This document shows, one piece after another, positions 24,777 through 36,059 of a stretch of DNA of 64,000 bases (the first letter of the stretch is position 1; each line of letters begins with the position of its first letter). The notes beneath the pieces were generated by a model. That model was not told where the DNA came from. It saw nothing but the letters and a program-made list of their open reading frames with translations, and searched no databases. A program made the translations under genes and the position numbers. Origin of the DNA: Botryotinia globosa (taxonomy: Eukaryota > Ascomycota > Leotiomycetes > Helotiales > Sclerotiniaceae). The DNA lies in assembly GCA_014898425.1 (NCBI GenBank), contig RCSZ01000010.1, forward strand, positions 930,001-994,000, read 5' to 3'.

Positions 24777-25998
24777 ATGGATGCCACCGCCCCTCACACA
24801 CTTCCACTGGCAGAGGCCAGCCATTTTGAAGAATGGTTTAGAATAGCTATGACGTGGAAAACTGGAAAGGTAAGGAACTGGTAGCTTGCCTTGTACCACA
24901 ACCTCCATTAACCAGCGCTTGTATTGCAGAGTTACAGATGTGTGTCCCCAGCCAAAGAAAAAAGGTTCGATGGGAGCAAGGGAGAACTGGTAGGACTCTT
25001 AACACCGCCAGCTTCTCCGTTGAAGCCAAAGTCTACATCTTTCTTGGACTTTCCAGTGTCGACCCGAAAAAGCTCGATCACATCTTCTCTGGTCTCTCCT
25101 GTTTCTGAATCATCGTTGTTGGCCCCAATGTGTCTGACGCCACCAATGGTAGTTACACTGCCCGATTTAAAACCAGTAATTGATTCAAAGTCTACTTCAT
25201 CAAAGGCAGCTGATCTCCCCACTTGTTCCAAATCATCACCAGGCGTACTTCCGCCTCCTTCTCGTCCTCCAGAGAAAGCGCCAATATTCGAGAATGAGTT
25301 CTACGAAGTCAGAACTTCACCAAAGGGCGGTCTAGGCTGTTTTGCCAAACTGGATATTGAGTCTGGAACTATGATTCATTCCGAGGAACCTTTGTTCTTA
25401 TCTTCAATGGTACAGATCTACTACAACTTTGAACAATTGACAGCGGAAAAACAAGCTGCCTATCTGAAGTTGCATTATTGGCATGGCCTTGCGGCTCACA
25501 AGGTTCTTGCAATTTTTCAGACTAATCGGTATGTGTATCTGCTTCAAAGGTTGAACTGTTATAGGGCGGCTCAAAGCGTGTGAGATAATTGCATCACTGA
25601 CCCACCTTGTCCATAGTTTTCATGTACCCGGCGGCAAATCTGGGATTTTCCTGAATTCTTCTCGTTTTAATCACGCCTGTCCTGGTTTCTGCAATTGCAC
25701 TTATGGGTTTCGTAAAGAGATCAATACGATGGTATTCACAACCCTCAGTGATATAACAAAGGGCCAAGAAATCACAATTTCTTATGCGAATGTACCCACT
25801 AATTTATATCAAAACTATGGATTTTTTTGCGATTGTCCAGGATGTCCTCCGGGGAGTTTCGCGTTTAAGAAATGGGAATATGAGAATGATCTGAGAAGAC
25901 AAGCGGAGAAGCCAATTGAGAATACGACCTACTTTGAGCCAGAACTGTATCCAGGGAATGAGGTCGAGGCGTGGGAGAGTGCTATGTTTGAGTGGTAG
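24777..25998 (+). CDS. SET-domain protein (putative lysine methyltransferase)
   Basis: Exons are 24777-24869, 24930-25528 and 25617-25998, giving 357 aa. The N-terminal 150 residues are Ser/Pro-rich and probably disordered. The SET domain starts at about 175 (FYEVRTSPKGGLGCFAKLDIESGTMI). It continues after the last intron with RFNHACPGFCNC (NHxC-type motif), FTTLSDITKGQEITISYAN (active-site Tyr region) and a post-SET-like Cys cluster YGFFCDCPGC. This is the layout of small fungal SMYD-like SET proteins. The histone or other substrate is unknown. It ends soon after the Cys cluster, with a short acidic tail. Confidence 0.87.
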
Positions 25999-26713
25999 AT
26001 TGGGGGAGTGATAGGAGTGGAGATCATGAAAGGGGGTGAGACATTGGGTTGTTGATGGATGTCTGAGGGGGATTTATGACATGGGACAAAAGCATTTTGA
26101 ATCATTGCTTCAGCGGAAGATACCAAGTTGTTGGATAAGTTACCATGGGAAAACTTGAAAATGTGCACTTGACATAGCGCTGGATGTTATTAGTCATGGA
26201 GTTGCTACTGAAGTCCGAAATTGACGTTAAACTATACCATCTGCTAACTATGGGGATGGAGCAGCGATTGATCAGGGATTGGTTGTCTTTCACTTGGTGA
26301 AATATTTATCATTTTGAACACAGAAGTTTGGAAGACTCACAACGATTTATGAAACATTTTCTATCAAAGACCAAGCAATTCTCTATGGTGACACGGGCGA
26401 GACAATGGCTTCTCCCCAACGCCTTGTTTGAGCCATCCTGGGAATCCGAAACTTAGGATGAAGACTTTGAGTTTCTGTCTGTGACAAACACAACAAAGGT
26501 GGTAGAAACGTAGATTCGAATCGAAGTCGATAGTCTGTACCAAATCCAGACATTGAATTCGCAGAGCTTCTAGCTCCGAGTAATATCATGCTTATATATC
26601 TCCAAGTTCCCCCCTCAATACACAGCTTTCCCCAACCCATCCCTCCCTTTCATCCCTTCCATCACATATCACATCCATTACAAATATATACCATATACAC
26701 TACGCCAAACAAA
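25999..26713. other. Intergenic region
   Basis: No gene seen. CT-rich sequence at about 26600-26680 precedes the small basic ORF. Confidence 0.5.
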
Positions 26714-26941
26714 ATGAAAAAACCAACCGTCAGACTCCCGGTCGCAACGAGAATAGGTCGCAAAGGAGACTGTATATCGCCATTGGCATCTCCATCTGAG
26801 ACGAATCCTCCTTTGAGTTCTCGTATGCGAAGAGCTGAGAAGACTAGGGGTAGGGTTGAGAAGAAAAAGATGGCGGAAAAGAAGGCGAGGGAAAAGGCGG
26901 CGAGAGAGGCTCGTAGAGGAGGTGGGAAGGTTGGGAAGTAG
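26714..26941 (+). CDS. Small very basic protein, hypothetical
   Basis: Intronless, 75 aa from ATG (context aaacaaaATG). The first half is ordinary sequence (MKKPTVRLPVATRIGRKGDC); the second half is Lys/Arg/Ala-rich (EKKKMAEKKAREKAAREARR), likely a charged helix. No family recognised. It sits in purine-rich DNA, which can produce such frames by chance, so the call is weak. Confidence 0.35.
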   Translation: MKKPTVRLPVATRIGRKGDCISPLASPSETNPPLSSRMRRAEKTRGRVEKKKMAEKKAREKAAREARRGGGKVGK

Positions 26942-28641
26942 AGGTAAATTTGGGAGAGGAAAATTGAGGAGGAGAGTGAGAGGGAAAGGGAAAGGGAAAG
27001 GGAAGGGAAGGGGAGAAGATGTGAGAGGTGGGGAGGGAGGGGAAGAATGAGGAGGTGGTGAAGGAGGATGATGCGTGAGGGAGTGAAAAGAGAGGAGCGC
27101 TGAAGTAATAAGGTAGAGGGGAGAGTAGTGATTAGTGAACGGCATTTGGAGAAGAATAGTAATAAAGATAAAGATGAAGATTCCAAGCTAAAGAGGGGAT
27201 AAACCAGTGGATTGTATAGTGATGTTGATGTGGACTTTGGCAGTTTAACTACGTTAAGATCACTGCAGAAGCATGCAATCAAAACAAAAACATGAGACTA
27301 GTCAATTTTCGAGTTGGGCAGTCGCTGGCTTATGATGAAGAGAAATATGATACACAGTACTGGTGTGGAACTACAAAGTTGAGCAGACCATATTTGAAGA
27401 GGACAACTGCCTGAGAATTTGAAAGACGGCGGAAAACTCGCATGAGAAATTTGAATACGTGATTGGAGATAAGGGAAGGTATAAAGATGAGAATTCTCGG
27501 CTCAGTATCTGGTTATGATGGCAATAACACAGGAGGTGAATAACAATTATCACAACCAAGCAACGACCCACCAGCGAACTCACTCTTCACTCTCAATTCA
27601 TTTCCTCCCTCAACTCTCATCTCAACTCTCATCTCAACTCTCATCTCAACTCTCATCTCAACTCTCATCTCAACTCTCATCTCAACTCTCATCTCAACTC
27701 TCATCTCAACTCTCATCTCAACTCTCATCTCAACTCTCATCTCAACTCTCATCTCAACTCTCATCTCAACTCTCATCTCAACTCTCATCTCAACTCATTA
27801 CTCCATCCACCATGCTCCACTTAAACCTCAATACCCCTCCTCCAAAAATATCACACACCCCAATACCCCCAAAACATTCTCCCCAACAATAAAAAGCCAC
27901 TCAAAGAAATGCCTACCCATCCATCCATACCTCCTCCCTCCCACCAAAACAGCAAAACAGCAAAAGCTTAAGAGCGCGACGCTCTTTAACCCCAATGAGC
28001 CACAATCGAATATGTTATCCTTTCGATAATTCATATATTCGATCATGTCACTGTCCGATCGAAGCCCTGACAATGCTAAGTAGAAAGGCGGACAACATTC
28101 TCGAGAATGATGAATTCTACCGCTGCGCCATCGAGACGTGTGGGTGCTTGTTGGTTGGTCGCGTAGTGGGATATATATTGACGAGCTGGGAGTGGTTTCG
28201 CTTGTATTGTAGGCGTAGGTCTATGCGATGAACTTCTTATTAAGCTGGAAAGCTTCGTGATGTTTTATGGAATTGTGGAAGTTGATGTAGATGGATTTTG
28301 TCGCTGGTGATCCCAAGGACTTTTACATGAACTTCCGTATGCGCTTCTTTGGCCTAGCCTTGTATTTTTTCTCTAAGTGATGATGGATGATGTACCGCAA
28401 ATTAATGTCTACCTGGGAGACATCAGTTTACACGTTTATTTGTTATGGAGTTTCTCGCTGCATATTGCAATGGATGACTCTTCAAATCGCGCGAACGGCG
28501 AGTTCTTCCTTATTGATCATATTTCTCTCGCCATAATAGGTTGTCTCAAACATCTTGCACTTGCGTAGTCTTCGCACAGTTGATCCTCCCGGATATGATT
28601 GATTGATGGTTCCTTTCAAAAATCATCTGTTCCTCCCAAGT
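26942..28641. other. Long intergenic region: purine-rich tract and 12-bp minisatellite
   Basis: 26940-27060 is almost pure purine on + (repeated gggaaag units). The minisatellite is 27611-27790. The frames across the minisatellite are products of the repeat, not genes. A 78-codon frame at 27995-28231 has no recognisable feature. Confidence 0.55.
27611..27790. repeat. 12-bp minisatellite, 15 copies
   Basis: Fifteen consecutive perfect copies of CAACTCTCATCT (180 bp). Because the unit is a multiple of three, it leaves open frames on both strands (SSQL-type on +, MRVE-type on -). Confidence 0.97.
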
Positions 28642-29082
28642 TCAAACTTCATCTCCCTCTTCTCCATTCGTCGCATTGCCCTCCGACTTCCCAGCATTCT
28701 TCCTCCTGTTTCTATCCTTTGCTTTGCCCTTAATCTTTGCACTAACCGCCTCATGTTTGTTCTTCCACATCCCTCCATATCTATACTCTGCATGTTTGCC
28801 ATCGCCATCTACTTTCCCTCCACTGACATCCTTCCAACATTTACCTGTACATACGAAATGCCATTTTTTCGTCTTGTCAATTTGGCATCGTATCAGTACA
28901 TCGCGAGGTGTGTGGCATATAGTACAGGGCTTGCTATGTGGCGACGGGGAAGTAGATGGCGAGACTAGATTTGCAGATGAGATCGTGGAGTCTTCGGTGT
29001 TGATGTTGGAAGTATGCTTCTCACGAACTGAATCTGGATCTTCCCTATTCGTATCCGTATACGCGGCTTGGTCTTCCGGCAT
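28642..29082 (-). CDS. Small Cys/His-containing fungal protein of unknown function
   Basis: Intronless, 146 aa. A compact core (about 52-115) has CTICHTPRDVLIRCQID, then KKWHFVCTGKCWKDVSGG, then YRYGGMWKNKH. The two CxxC-like pairs plus His look like a zinc-binding module. It is flanked by an acidic N-terminus and a Lys/Arg-rich C-terminus (AKIKGKAKDRNRRK). The high aromatic and Cys content and the order of the motifs argue for a real conserved gene, similar to small uncharacterised proteins in other ascomycetes as I recall them. No function can be assigned. Confidence 0.82.
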   Translation of the reverse strand: MPEDQAAYTDTNREDPDSVREKHTSNINTEDSTISSANLVSPSTSPSPHSKPCTICHTPRDVLIRCQIDKTKKWHFVCTGKCWKDVSGGKVDGDGKHAEYRYGGMWKNKHEAVSAKIKGKAKDRNRRKNAGKSEGNATNGEEGDEV

Positions 29083-29746
29083 TGTTATAACCTTGATTTT
29101 TCATACGATAGGGTGTTATGTGATGTGATGTGATATGAATAGAATCCTGGTGTTTTGGAACATGATGAGTTCTCCAAAAGTAGAGAGTTCGGAAGTCAAT
29201 GCCGACCTCGGGAACCTTGGAAGCTCCCGTCTCTCCATATATGTGGCTGTGACTGTGCGTATCCATCGTATATTGCTGCTGCTATAACCTTGGAATACCT
29301 AGGTAGTACACTGCCGAGTTTGGGGACATAATTCAAGTCCACGCCACAGGTATTCATGGAGGTACCTAGGTGAGGAAGGCAAGGTTATCCTAGCTGCAGG
29401 TGGAGAGCTTTACAAAAGGCAGCATCACCTTAGCCACACTCAGCCATAGCAAATCTACGTCATCTCGACTCCAATTTATAGAGTTTCCAGTTAATAGTTA
29501 GTTCATCATCCATGCGACCGGTCTTGCCAAGATTTGGAGTATCGTCTTTGTTGGGAGGGAGAGAAAAAGTATATAACGAAGCCGTTTTCATTGACTTCAT
29601 GGATATTAATACTCTTAATTATAAGAATTAACTATATCGAACACTTTCGTGCATTCATCCATCAAAACATCATCTCCAATACCCACTTAAACATCAATCA
29701 ATCATCAATCAATCCGGCTCAATTCCAATACTGAAGACATCCAATA
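29083..29746. other. Divergent intergenic region (promoters)
   Basis: Contains two TACCTAGGT motifs (about 29297 and 29362) and a run of AATCAATC repeats (29694-29714) just upstream of PMP3. Confidence 0.55.
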
Positions 29747-30071
29747 ATGGCTGCTTCATCTTCTGTAAGTATCCTCTCTCTTATCTCGCGTTAGAATGAT
29801 TGAAATGTTGCTAACAATTTTGATCTTCACAGGCGGACGTATTTGCATACATTGTTGCAATCTTCATTCCTCCTTTGGCCGTCTTCTTGAAGACTGCATG
29901 TGGAGTTGACTTTCTTATCAATATCTGCTTGACCATCCTTGGTTGGATTCCAGGTGTTATCCGTAAGTTCACGTCCATGTCTTGTGCTGTGTATTTGTCG
30001 ATATACTTAAGAATTTCATAGATGCCTGGTATGTTATCTCAAAACATGACCCAGCGAAATATGCTCCATAA
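29747..30071 (+). CDS. PMP3: Pmp3/UPF0057 plasma-membrane proteolipid
   Basis: Exons are 29747-29764, 29833-29962 and 30022-30071, giving 65 aa. After MAASSS the protein has two hydrophobic segments joined by the family signature: VFAYIVAIFIPPLAVFLK, CGVDFLINICLTILGWIPGV, then IHAWYVISKHDP. Pmp3 proteins are small plasma-membrane proteins that influence membrane potential and cation tolerance. Length and layout are normal for the family. The first exon has only six codons. A 14-bp triplicated sequence follows in the 3' region. Confidence 0.95.
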
Positions 30072-30165
30072 GAAGGGGTACTATAGGGGGAAATGCTGGC
30101 GATGATTGGTGATGATAGCTTGGGAGTGGATATATCTAGGAGGAGGTTTGGCGTTTAAGGTTGAA

Positions 30166-30213
30166 GGGAATAGGTTAAAGGGAATAGGTTAAAGGGAATA
30201 GGTTAAAGGGAAT
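30166..30213. repeat. 14-bp tandem triplication
   Basis: Three exact copies of GGGAATAGGTTAAA and a partial fourth (GGGAAT), about 95 bp after the PMP3 stop. Confidence 0.9.
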
Positions 30214-30690
30214 CTCTTCGACGGTTCATTCTGAGATGAGGATATCCAAGGAGCAACATGTTGTTTTTATACCATTCAGGAGTTACTCGAATTGATCAAT
30301 CATACACACGACAATAACAAGAATACTGCACATGTTGTATGTATATATCTTCTCGAATCCATCGAATCTATATCACCTTGCTCACCAACATGCCCAAATT
30401 ATTGTGTCACTGCTTGGAAATTCGATAGATCCTTCTGGTCTGGATACCTAGTACGTACCTATCTAAGCCCTACAGAGATAGTAAGATCGGATAAGCCGGA
30501 AGTCATCAGTCCACTCAGTTGAAACCAATTGATAATATTTGGTAATTATTCGAAGGGCCGAGACACCATTATTTCTTGGACTGTTGGACAATTCGAATCT
30601 AACACGATTAAGTCTCTTGGAATGATGGATGTCAAGGAATTAAGAAAAGAACGGTCCGAAAAAGATGTCAAGCATGATAGTTTAAGCATA

Positions 30691-30710
30691 CCTACCTACC
30701 TACCTACCTA
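30691..30710. repeat. (CCTA)5 microsatellite
   Basis: Five CCTA units, the reverse complement of the TAGG tracts elsewhere in the window. Confidence 0.9.
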
Positions 30711-31509
30711 GCCAAGCGAAGGTCCCTTACTTCACCCAAGAACATATAAATAAATGTCATCCCCTCCATCTATCTACACTCTCTCATCTAATTCCCCTTT
30801 TAAAAAAACCACCACCTTTTCACACAGGATTTCGACCATTTTATGCTATACTCACTGTCTGTACCTAGGTATTTCCTTCATCTTCAAGGTTGGTAAACGA
30901 TTGGACTTATTTATTCTCACCACCTCAGCTCCAAGGTATTTATACTCGTGGTCACTGCTTTGGGGTGTCATGGTTACAGTGTATAGCTCGGCGCACATCG
31001 CCATTTCTTCGAATGGAATTGGAGAATGACAGCAAATTGCTTGGACGAGTAGCCCGATGGCTGAGAGAATCATTGCCGGCTCACTCATCTCCATTTCGGT
31101 TGCGCCGTGTTTCAACGGTTAAAAGAAAGGCCTCATTGTATCTTAGCAGAAGTGATAACTCATCGTTTCTCAAAAGCCGGTTTGTTCAAATCGCTGTCGC
31201 CAAGATTGTCGGTTGGGTGCTTGGCAGCTGTGGTGTCAAAAATGCCTTGAATTGTCTCTCCTAATTTCTGAGGGATTATTCACGCTGCAATTCTATTTTA
31301 CTTCAATTTCACCGCCAGAATCCTGTTTTTTTGAATAGTGAATAATAGCACATCGTGTCTTTTGAGGTCTGGACCCAATTAATTTCGCAGGAACGAACGA
31401 ACAATCAAGACAATCATAACAACCTCTTCTTACAGAGACCGAAAAACGGCAACGACGACCTGCAGTTTCGAAGTCATTACGTCCACCTTCCACATCTACA
31501 TCTCCCATC

Positions 31510-33256
31510 ATGCCTCGAACAGAGCGACCGGCTCATAGACGCAAACACCATACAACCAGTCATTCGACGGCGCCAAAGGAAGATATTGAAATGTCTTCAC
31601 CACCGCAAGTTCACGGCCGCGGCCACGGCCACGTTGCGGAGGTTTCAGTCGAAACTAGTACTGGACGTTCGACGACCGCACATCATAACTTATCAGAAAC
31701 TCTGCACCACATGCTACCTACACATAGAGTCAATCATAAGGGTTACAAAGTTACAAAGGGTATTCAGCCTGACGGAGAAAGTGGTAGACGCGGTATACAC
31801 CCTTTCCATTTCTTCAAGATTTGTTGGACTTCGACCAGTGATGCTTCTCGACTCGTCAACATTCTCTGGCCTGTTGTGCCTGCAGCACTCGCTGTTCGAT
31901 ATGCTAGGGGCGACCTCCATCTGGTGGTTTTTATCCTCAATTACATCGCGATGGTGCCCTGTGCAAATTTGATTGGTTTCGCCGGACAGGAGCTGGCGAG
32001 AAAATTACCAAAGGTGTTTGGCATATTGTTGGAAACCACACTTGGAAGTCTTGTGGAGATGATTCTTTTTATAGTCCTTCTAACAAGGTCAGGGAGAGCC
32101 ATCTTATTCTATGTTTACAATCACTAACCCGCTCAAACAGAGATGAATATGGGGTCATTCAAGCTGCGATTTTAGGCTCAATGCTAGCTACCTTACTATT
32201 ATGTTTAGGAATGTGCTTCTTTGTTGGTGGTCTGACACGAGATGGTAGGCTCAATTCCTCGTATCCTTTGGTGTTGTTGCTAAAAATACATTTCAGAGCA
32301 GGTATTCGACGAAGCTGTTAGTGAAGTTGGAAGTGGACTGTTGTTGACGGCGTAAGAGGCTTTCTTATAGACACCTTACGTATCGCTGACTTTACAACAG
32401 TGGACTTGGCCTCATTATACCCTCGGCATTCGCAACGGCCCTGTCATTGAAAACCTCTGTGGAACTCACCCCTGAGGCTATCACAGAAAAAGTCCTCAAC
32501 ATATCTCGCATCACATCTGTACTTCTCATAATCGCTTATGCTACCTACGTCTTTTTCCAGATGCGAACTCATCACAGCATATACGATGCTATTCTAGAAG
32601 CAGATGAACAAAAAGACGAGGATCGCCATAGAGATTTGCAAAAAGACAAGCTTACCTTGACTGAGTGTGTTATTGCTCTTGCCATCTCAATCGCTCTAGT
32701 GACTCTCATTGCCATCAGTTTGGTCGAACAGATACCAACAATTGTAAAAGAACATAATATCTCTGATGCATTTATGGGCCTTATCCTGGTTCCTCTGGTT
32801 GAAAAAGCTGCCGAGCATCTTTCTGCGGTAGATGAGGCTTACGACAATCAGATGAACTTCGCGTTATCCCATGTTCTAGGCGCAACGATTCAAACAGCAT
32901 TGTTCAACGGTCCTTTGGTTGTCATCATTTCCTGGGGTTTGAACAAGGGATTGGATCTCGACTTTGAGATGTTCGATATCGTTGTCCTGATCCTAGCCAT
33001 TTTGGTCGTAGGAAATTTCTTACGAGACCAAAAGAGTAATTATCTAGAAGGAGCTCTCTGCGTGATTGTTTACATCATTATCGCAGTGGCCGCTTTCTTT
33101 TATCGTAAGTGAAATACTCAATCGTGGAAATCTCCGCGGCAACAAAAACATGTTGCGGTTGAGCTAACTTGCCATTCAGCCAATCCACCAGAAGAACATG
33201 CTGCCGAAGGCGAGGCGACTAGTGCAGCCATAGAGGCTGTTCGTCGTCTTCTTTGA
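31510..33256 (+). CDS. CAX-type cation/H+ exchanger, divergent
   Basis: Exons are 31510-32087, 32141-32244, 32297-32351, 32401-33104 and 33180-33256, giving 505 aa. A hydrophilic N-terminus with a GRGHGHV His/Gly patch (about 37-43) precedes about ten or eleven membrane segments in two homologous halves. The half-repeat signatures are LLETTLGSLVEMILFIVLL in the first half and LVPLVEKAAEHLSAV with MNFALSHVLGATIQTALFN in the second. A charged loop (EADEQKDEDRHRDLQKDK) separates the halves. This is the Ca2+/cation antiporter fold, usually vacuolar in fungi. Canonical CAX proteins carry GNAVE and GNAAEH; here these positions read GSLVE and EKAAEH, so ion specificity cannot be assumed to be Ca2+. 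Confidence 0.9.
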
Positions 33257-34208
33257 TGTTATGCATGAAAGAATTCTGGCCCGGACTTCTATAATACAAA
33301 TCTGAGCCTAGCAGTCTTGAAAGGTCTCCGACACGTACTATTGATATCCATCACATAATACGAAGGTTAGAATGTAGAGATGATGTAAAATATAAATATA
33401 TTTTAGGTTTTCATCGCTTTCTAGCGATCAGTCACGAATAATAGATAAAGTTTTGGTTTTTGTCTTTTTGTTCCAGTTCTGCAATACCTCGAGAGGCTAG
33501 CAAGGATTCTCATCGCTTTGCATTCCTGTCTAGTTTTAGACATCTTATCGTTGATTGTGATCAAGAAGGCATACACGACGATGATGTCGATTCATATTTA
33601 GACACTAGCTAGCAAGGAAGCAGATGTATTCTGCATCGATAAAAGCTTGGTTGGGTTCTCCCGGTATGCCTAATGACAGATCCGTGCGATATATCCTTGC
33701 AGAGTGGTTGGTTCTAGAGCCAAGATTCGCTTATCTCTGCGGGAACTTGGAAGGTGGCACGCGAGCCTTTTTCTAGCTTCCTGTTCGAGCTTAAGTCAGG
33801 TCCCCCACTGATTCACCCCTTACTTAGTTAAGAAGGCGTGAAAATCTACTGCCGGAGAATTGATAATTCTTTAGGTAAATTGATATAGTAGAGAGAGACA
33901 TTAATCGGATGAGGAGGCCAATCACTCTTTTCTAGCTATCTGCCATTTAAGGGTAATTGACATGATAGACATAGTAGCAGTGTACTATCAAGGTATAATG
34001 GATGATGACATACATGATCTGAATGACAATTGCCAATGGCGAAGAAAAATTCTCGTGTTGATCAACAAGCTATCTGTGCTGCTGAAGGTACCCTCGGCAC
34101 CTGTACTGTGCATTGCCAAAGATATAAATATGTCATCTCCCATTTCTCTTATAATCTTCTGTTGTGTGATTCTCAAGTCCTTGTGCATTTTCCATTGATA
34201 TCGACAAG
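33257..34208. other. Intergenic region
   Basis: No gene recognised in about 950 bp; includes the promoter of the carboxypeptidase gene. Confidence 0.55.
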
Positions 34209-36059
34209 ATGCGTGGCTTGAATTCCCTAGCAGTGTTGCTCGCTGCCTCTGTTACTTCAGTGGTAGCTGTTTTGCCACATCACGAAGCCCATGCGAAATA
34301 TGCAAAAAGAGCACAGCCAAAGAAAGTTCTCCCCAGGCAACCTGCAGTGAGGCCAAGATCGATCTCGAAGTATTTGACAAATTCAACAGCTTGTGAGCCA
34401 ATTTCCATTCCATGCCACACATTATTCTAGAAGGGTGCATGACCAGAATGTGTATTGACTTCAATTCTAGCATTTGCCGTCAATGGAACCGGACTACCCG
34501 AGATCGACTTTGATCTTGGTGAATCATACGCCGGAACTTTACCCATTAGCACCAATGCTAGCGATACAAATCGATTGTGGTTTTGGTTCTTCCCATCCGA
34601 AAACCCTTTGGCGGAAAAGGAGATCACGATATGGTTAAATGGCGGTGTAAGTTTATATACCCAAGATCTTTATTCTAAAGACACTGCTAAATATTTCTCT
34701 AGCCAGGGTGTTCATCCCTTGATGGATTGTTTCAAGAAAACGGACCTTTCAGTTGGCAATCTGGCACATATGCACCAATTCCAAATCCATACTCATGGAC
34801 CAACTTGACCAACATGATCTGGATCGATCAACCCGTCAGCACTGGATACTCGCCTGGAGATATCCTTGTTGACGATGAAATCGATGTTGGAAACCAATTT
34901 GCCGCATTCTGGAAGAACTTCATCGATACCTTTAGCATGCAAGGCTACAAGATTTACATCACTGGCGAGAGTTATGCTGGGCAATATATTCCATACATTG
35001 CTAGTAACTTCTTGGACCGCAACGATACCACATACTACAATTTGAAGGGTATTCAGGTGTGTAGCCATGAAAATGAATCAATGTCAATGTTGTGTGCTAA
35101 CCAGATGCTAGATCAATGATCCATCGATCAACGCTTACGATACAATGAGTTCGGCCCCTGTTACAGCTGCAGCTCTGTACTATCAGAACGTCCTCAACCT
35201 CAACGATACTTATATTGCAAATATTACTGCACGAGCAAAGTCTTGTGGTTACACCGACTTCCTCGAGTATGCATCAGTATTCCCTCCCACAGGACCAATC
35301 CCAACAGCTCCAAGTTCAAGTGAATATGGTTGTGACCTTTACGATGACATTTACAACGCAGTCTACTACGTCAATCCATGTTTCAATATCTACCATCTCA
35401 CAGATTACTGCCCATTCTTATGGGATGAACTCGGATTCCCATCTCTCGGTGGAGGTCCCAACAACTATTTCAACCGTACAGATGTCAAGGAAGCTCTCCA
35501 TGCGCCAGTCGATGTTGACTACTTCATCTGCTCTGGTGGACCCAACTTATTCCCACATGGAGACAAATCCATTGACTCTGCTCTCGGTCCTCTCCCCTCT
35601 GTCATCGAACGCACAAACAATGTTCTCATCGGCCACGGACTTCTCGACTTCCTCCTTTTCGCCAACGGTTCTCTGATCACCATCCAAAACATGACTTGGC
35701 ACGGTCTACAAGGATTCCAAGAGGCTCCTTCTTCCACCCAAAACTTCTACGTCCCATACCATGAATCCCTTGGTACCATTCTCTCTATTGTGAACGATGC
35801 CATCCCCAACGCACCTCCACAATATGACACTGCAGGTGCGGGATACCAAGGAACTTGGCACACGGAACGAGGACTTACGTTCTCGACGGTCAACTTGGCG
35901 GGTCACGAGGTTCCTCAATACACTCCTGGAGCAGGATATAGACATTTGGAGTTCTTGTTGGGGAGAATTGCTAATTTGAGTGTGATGGGTGATTATACGA
36001 CGCAGACGGGAAATTTCACAGGGGTTAGTGCGCCGTTGAAGATGAGGGGGTTGCATTGA
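34209..36059 (+). CDS. Secreted/vacuolar serine carboxypeptidase (peptidase S10)
   Basis: Exons are 34209-34392, 34471-34646, 34703-35056 and 35112-36059, giving 553 aa. A signal peptide (about 1-20, [15 protein letters not shown]) is followed by a basic propeptide-like stretch ([13 protein letters not shown]). S10 landmarks are present: [20 protein letters not shown] (oxyanion/carboxylate site), [10 protein letters not shown], nucleophile [13 protein letters not shown] (about S210), the Asp in GHGLLDFLL (about D417) and the His in [12 protein letters not shown] (about H503). Many NxT/NxS sequons suggest secretion. It removes C-terminal residues at acidic pH. It lacks an evident GPI or membrane anchor. 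The intron between WLNGG and PGCSS is confirmed by the motif it restores. Confidence 0.95.

Larger units (their letters stand above)
30072..31509. other. Long intergenic region
   Basis: About 1.4 kb. It holds a triplicated 14-mer (30166-30207), (CCTA)5 at 30691-30710 and a TACCTAGGTA site near 30865. Open frames at 30750-31260 lack recognisable features. Confidence 0.55.

Noticed and set aside
26662..27282. 206-codon minus-strand frame of Ser/Leu/Pro composition
   Set aside because: It is the antisense of a purine-rich tract; low complexity, no domain, overlaps the small basic ORF.
27515..27892. Open frames on both strands across the minisatellite
   Set aside because: They consist almost wholly of the translated 12-bp repeat and have no other protein-like sequence.
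27995..28231. 78-codon frame with ATG on +
   Set aside because: No recognisable domain, no splice support, isolated in repeat-rich DNA.
30750..31264. Overlapping frames on both strands between PMP3 and the CAX gene
   Set aside because: No conserved motif, no consistent intron model, several start at non-ATG codons.
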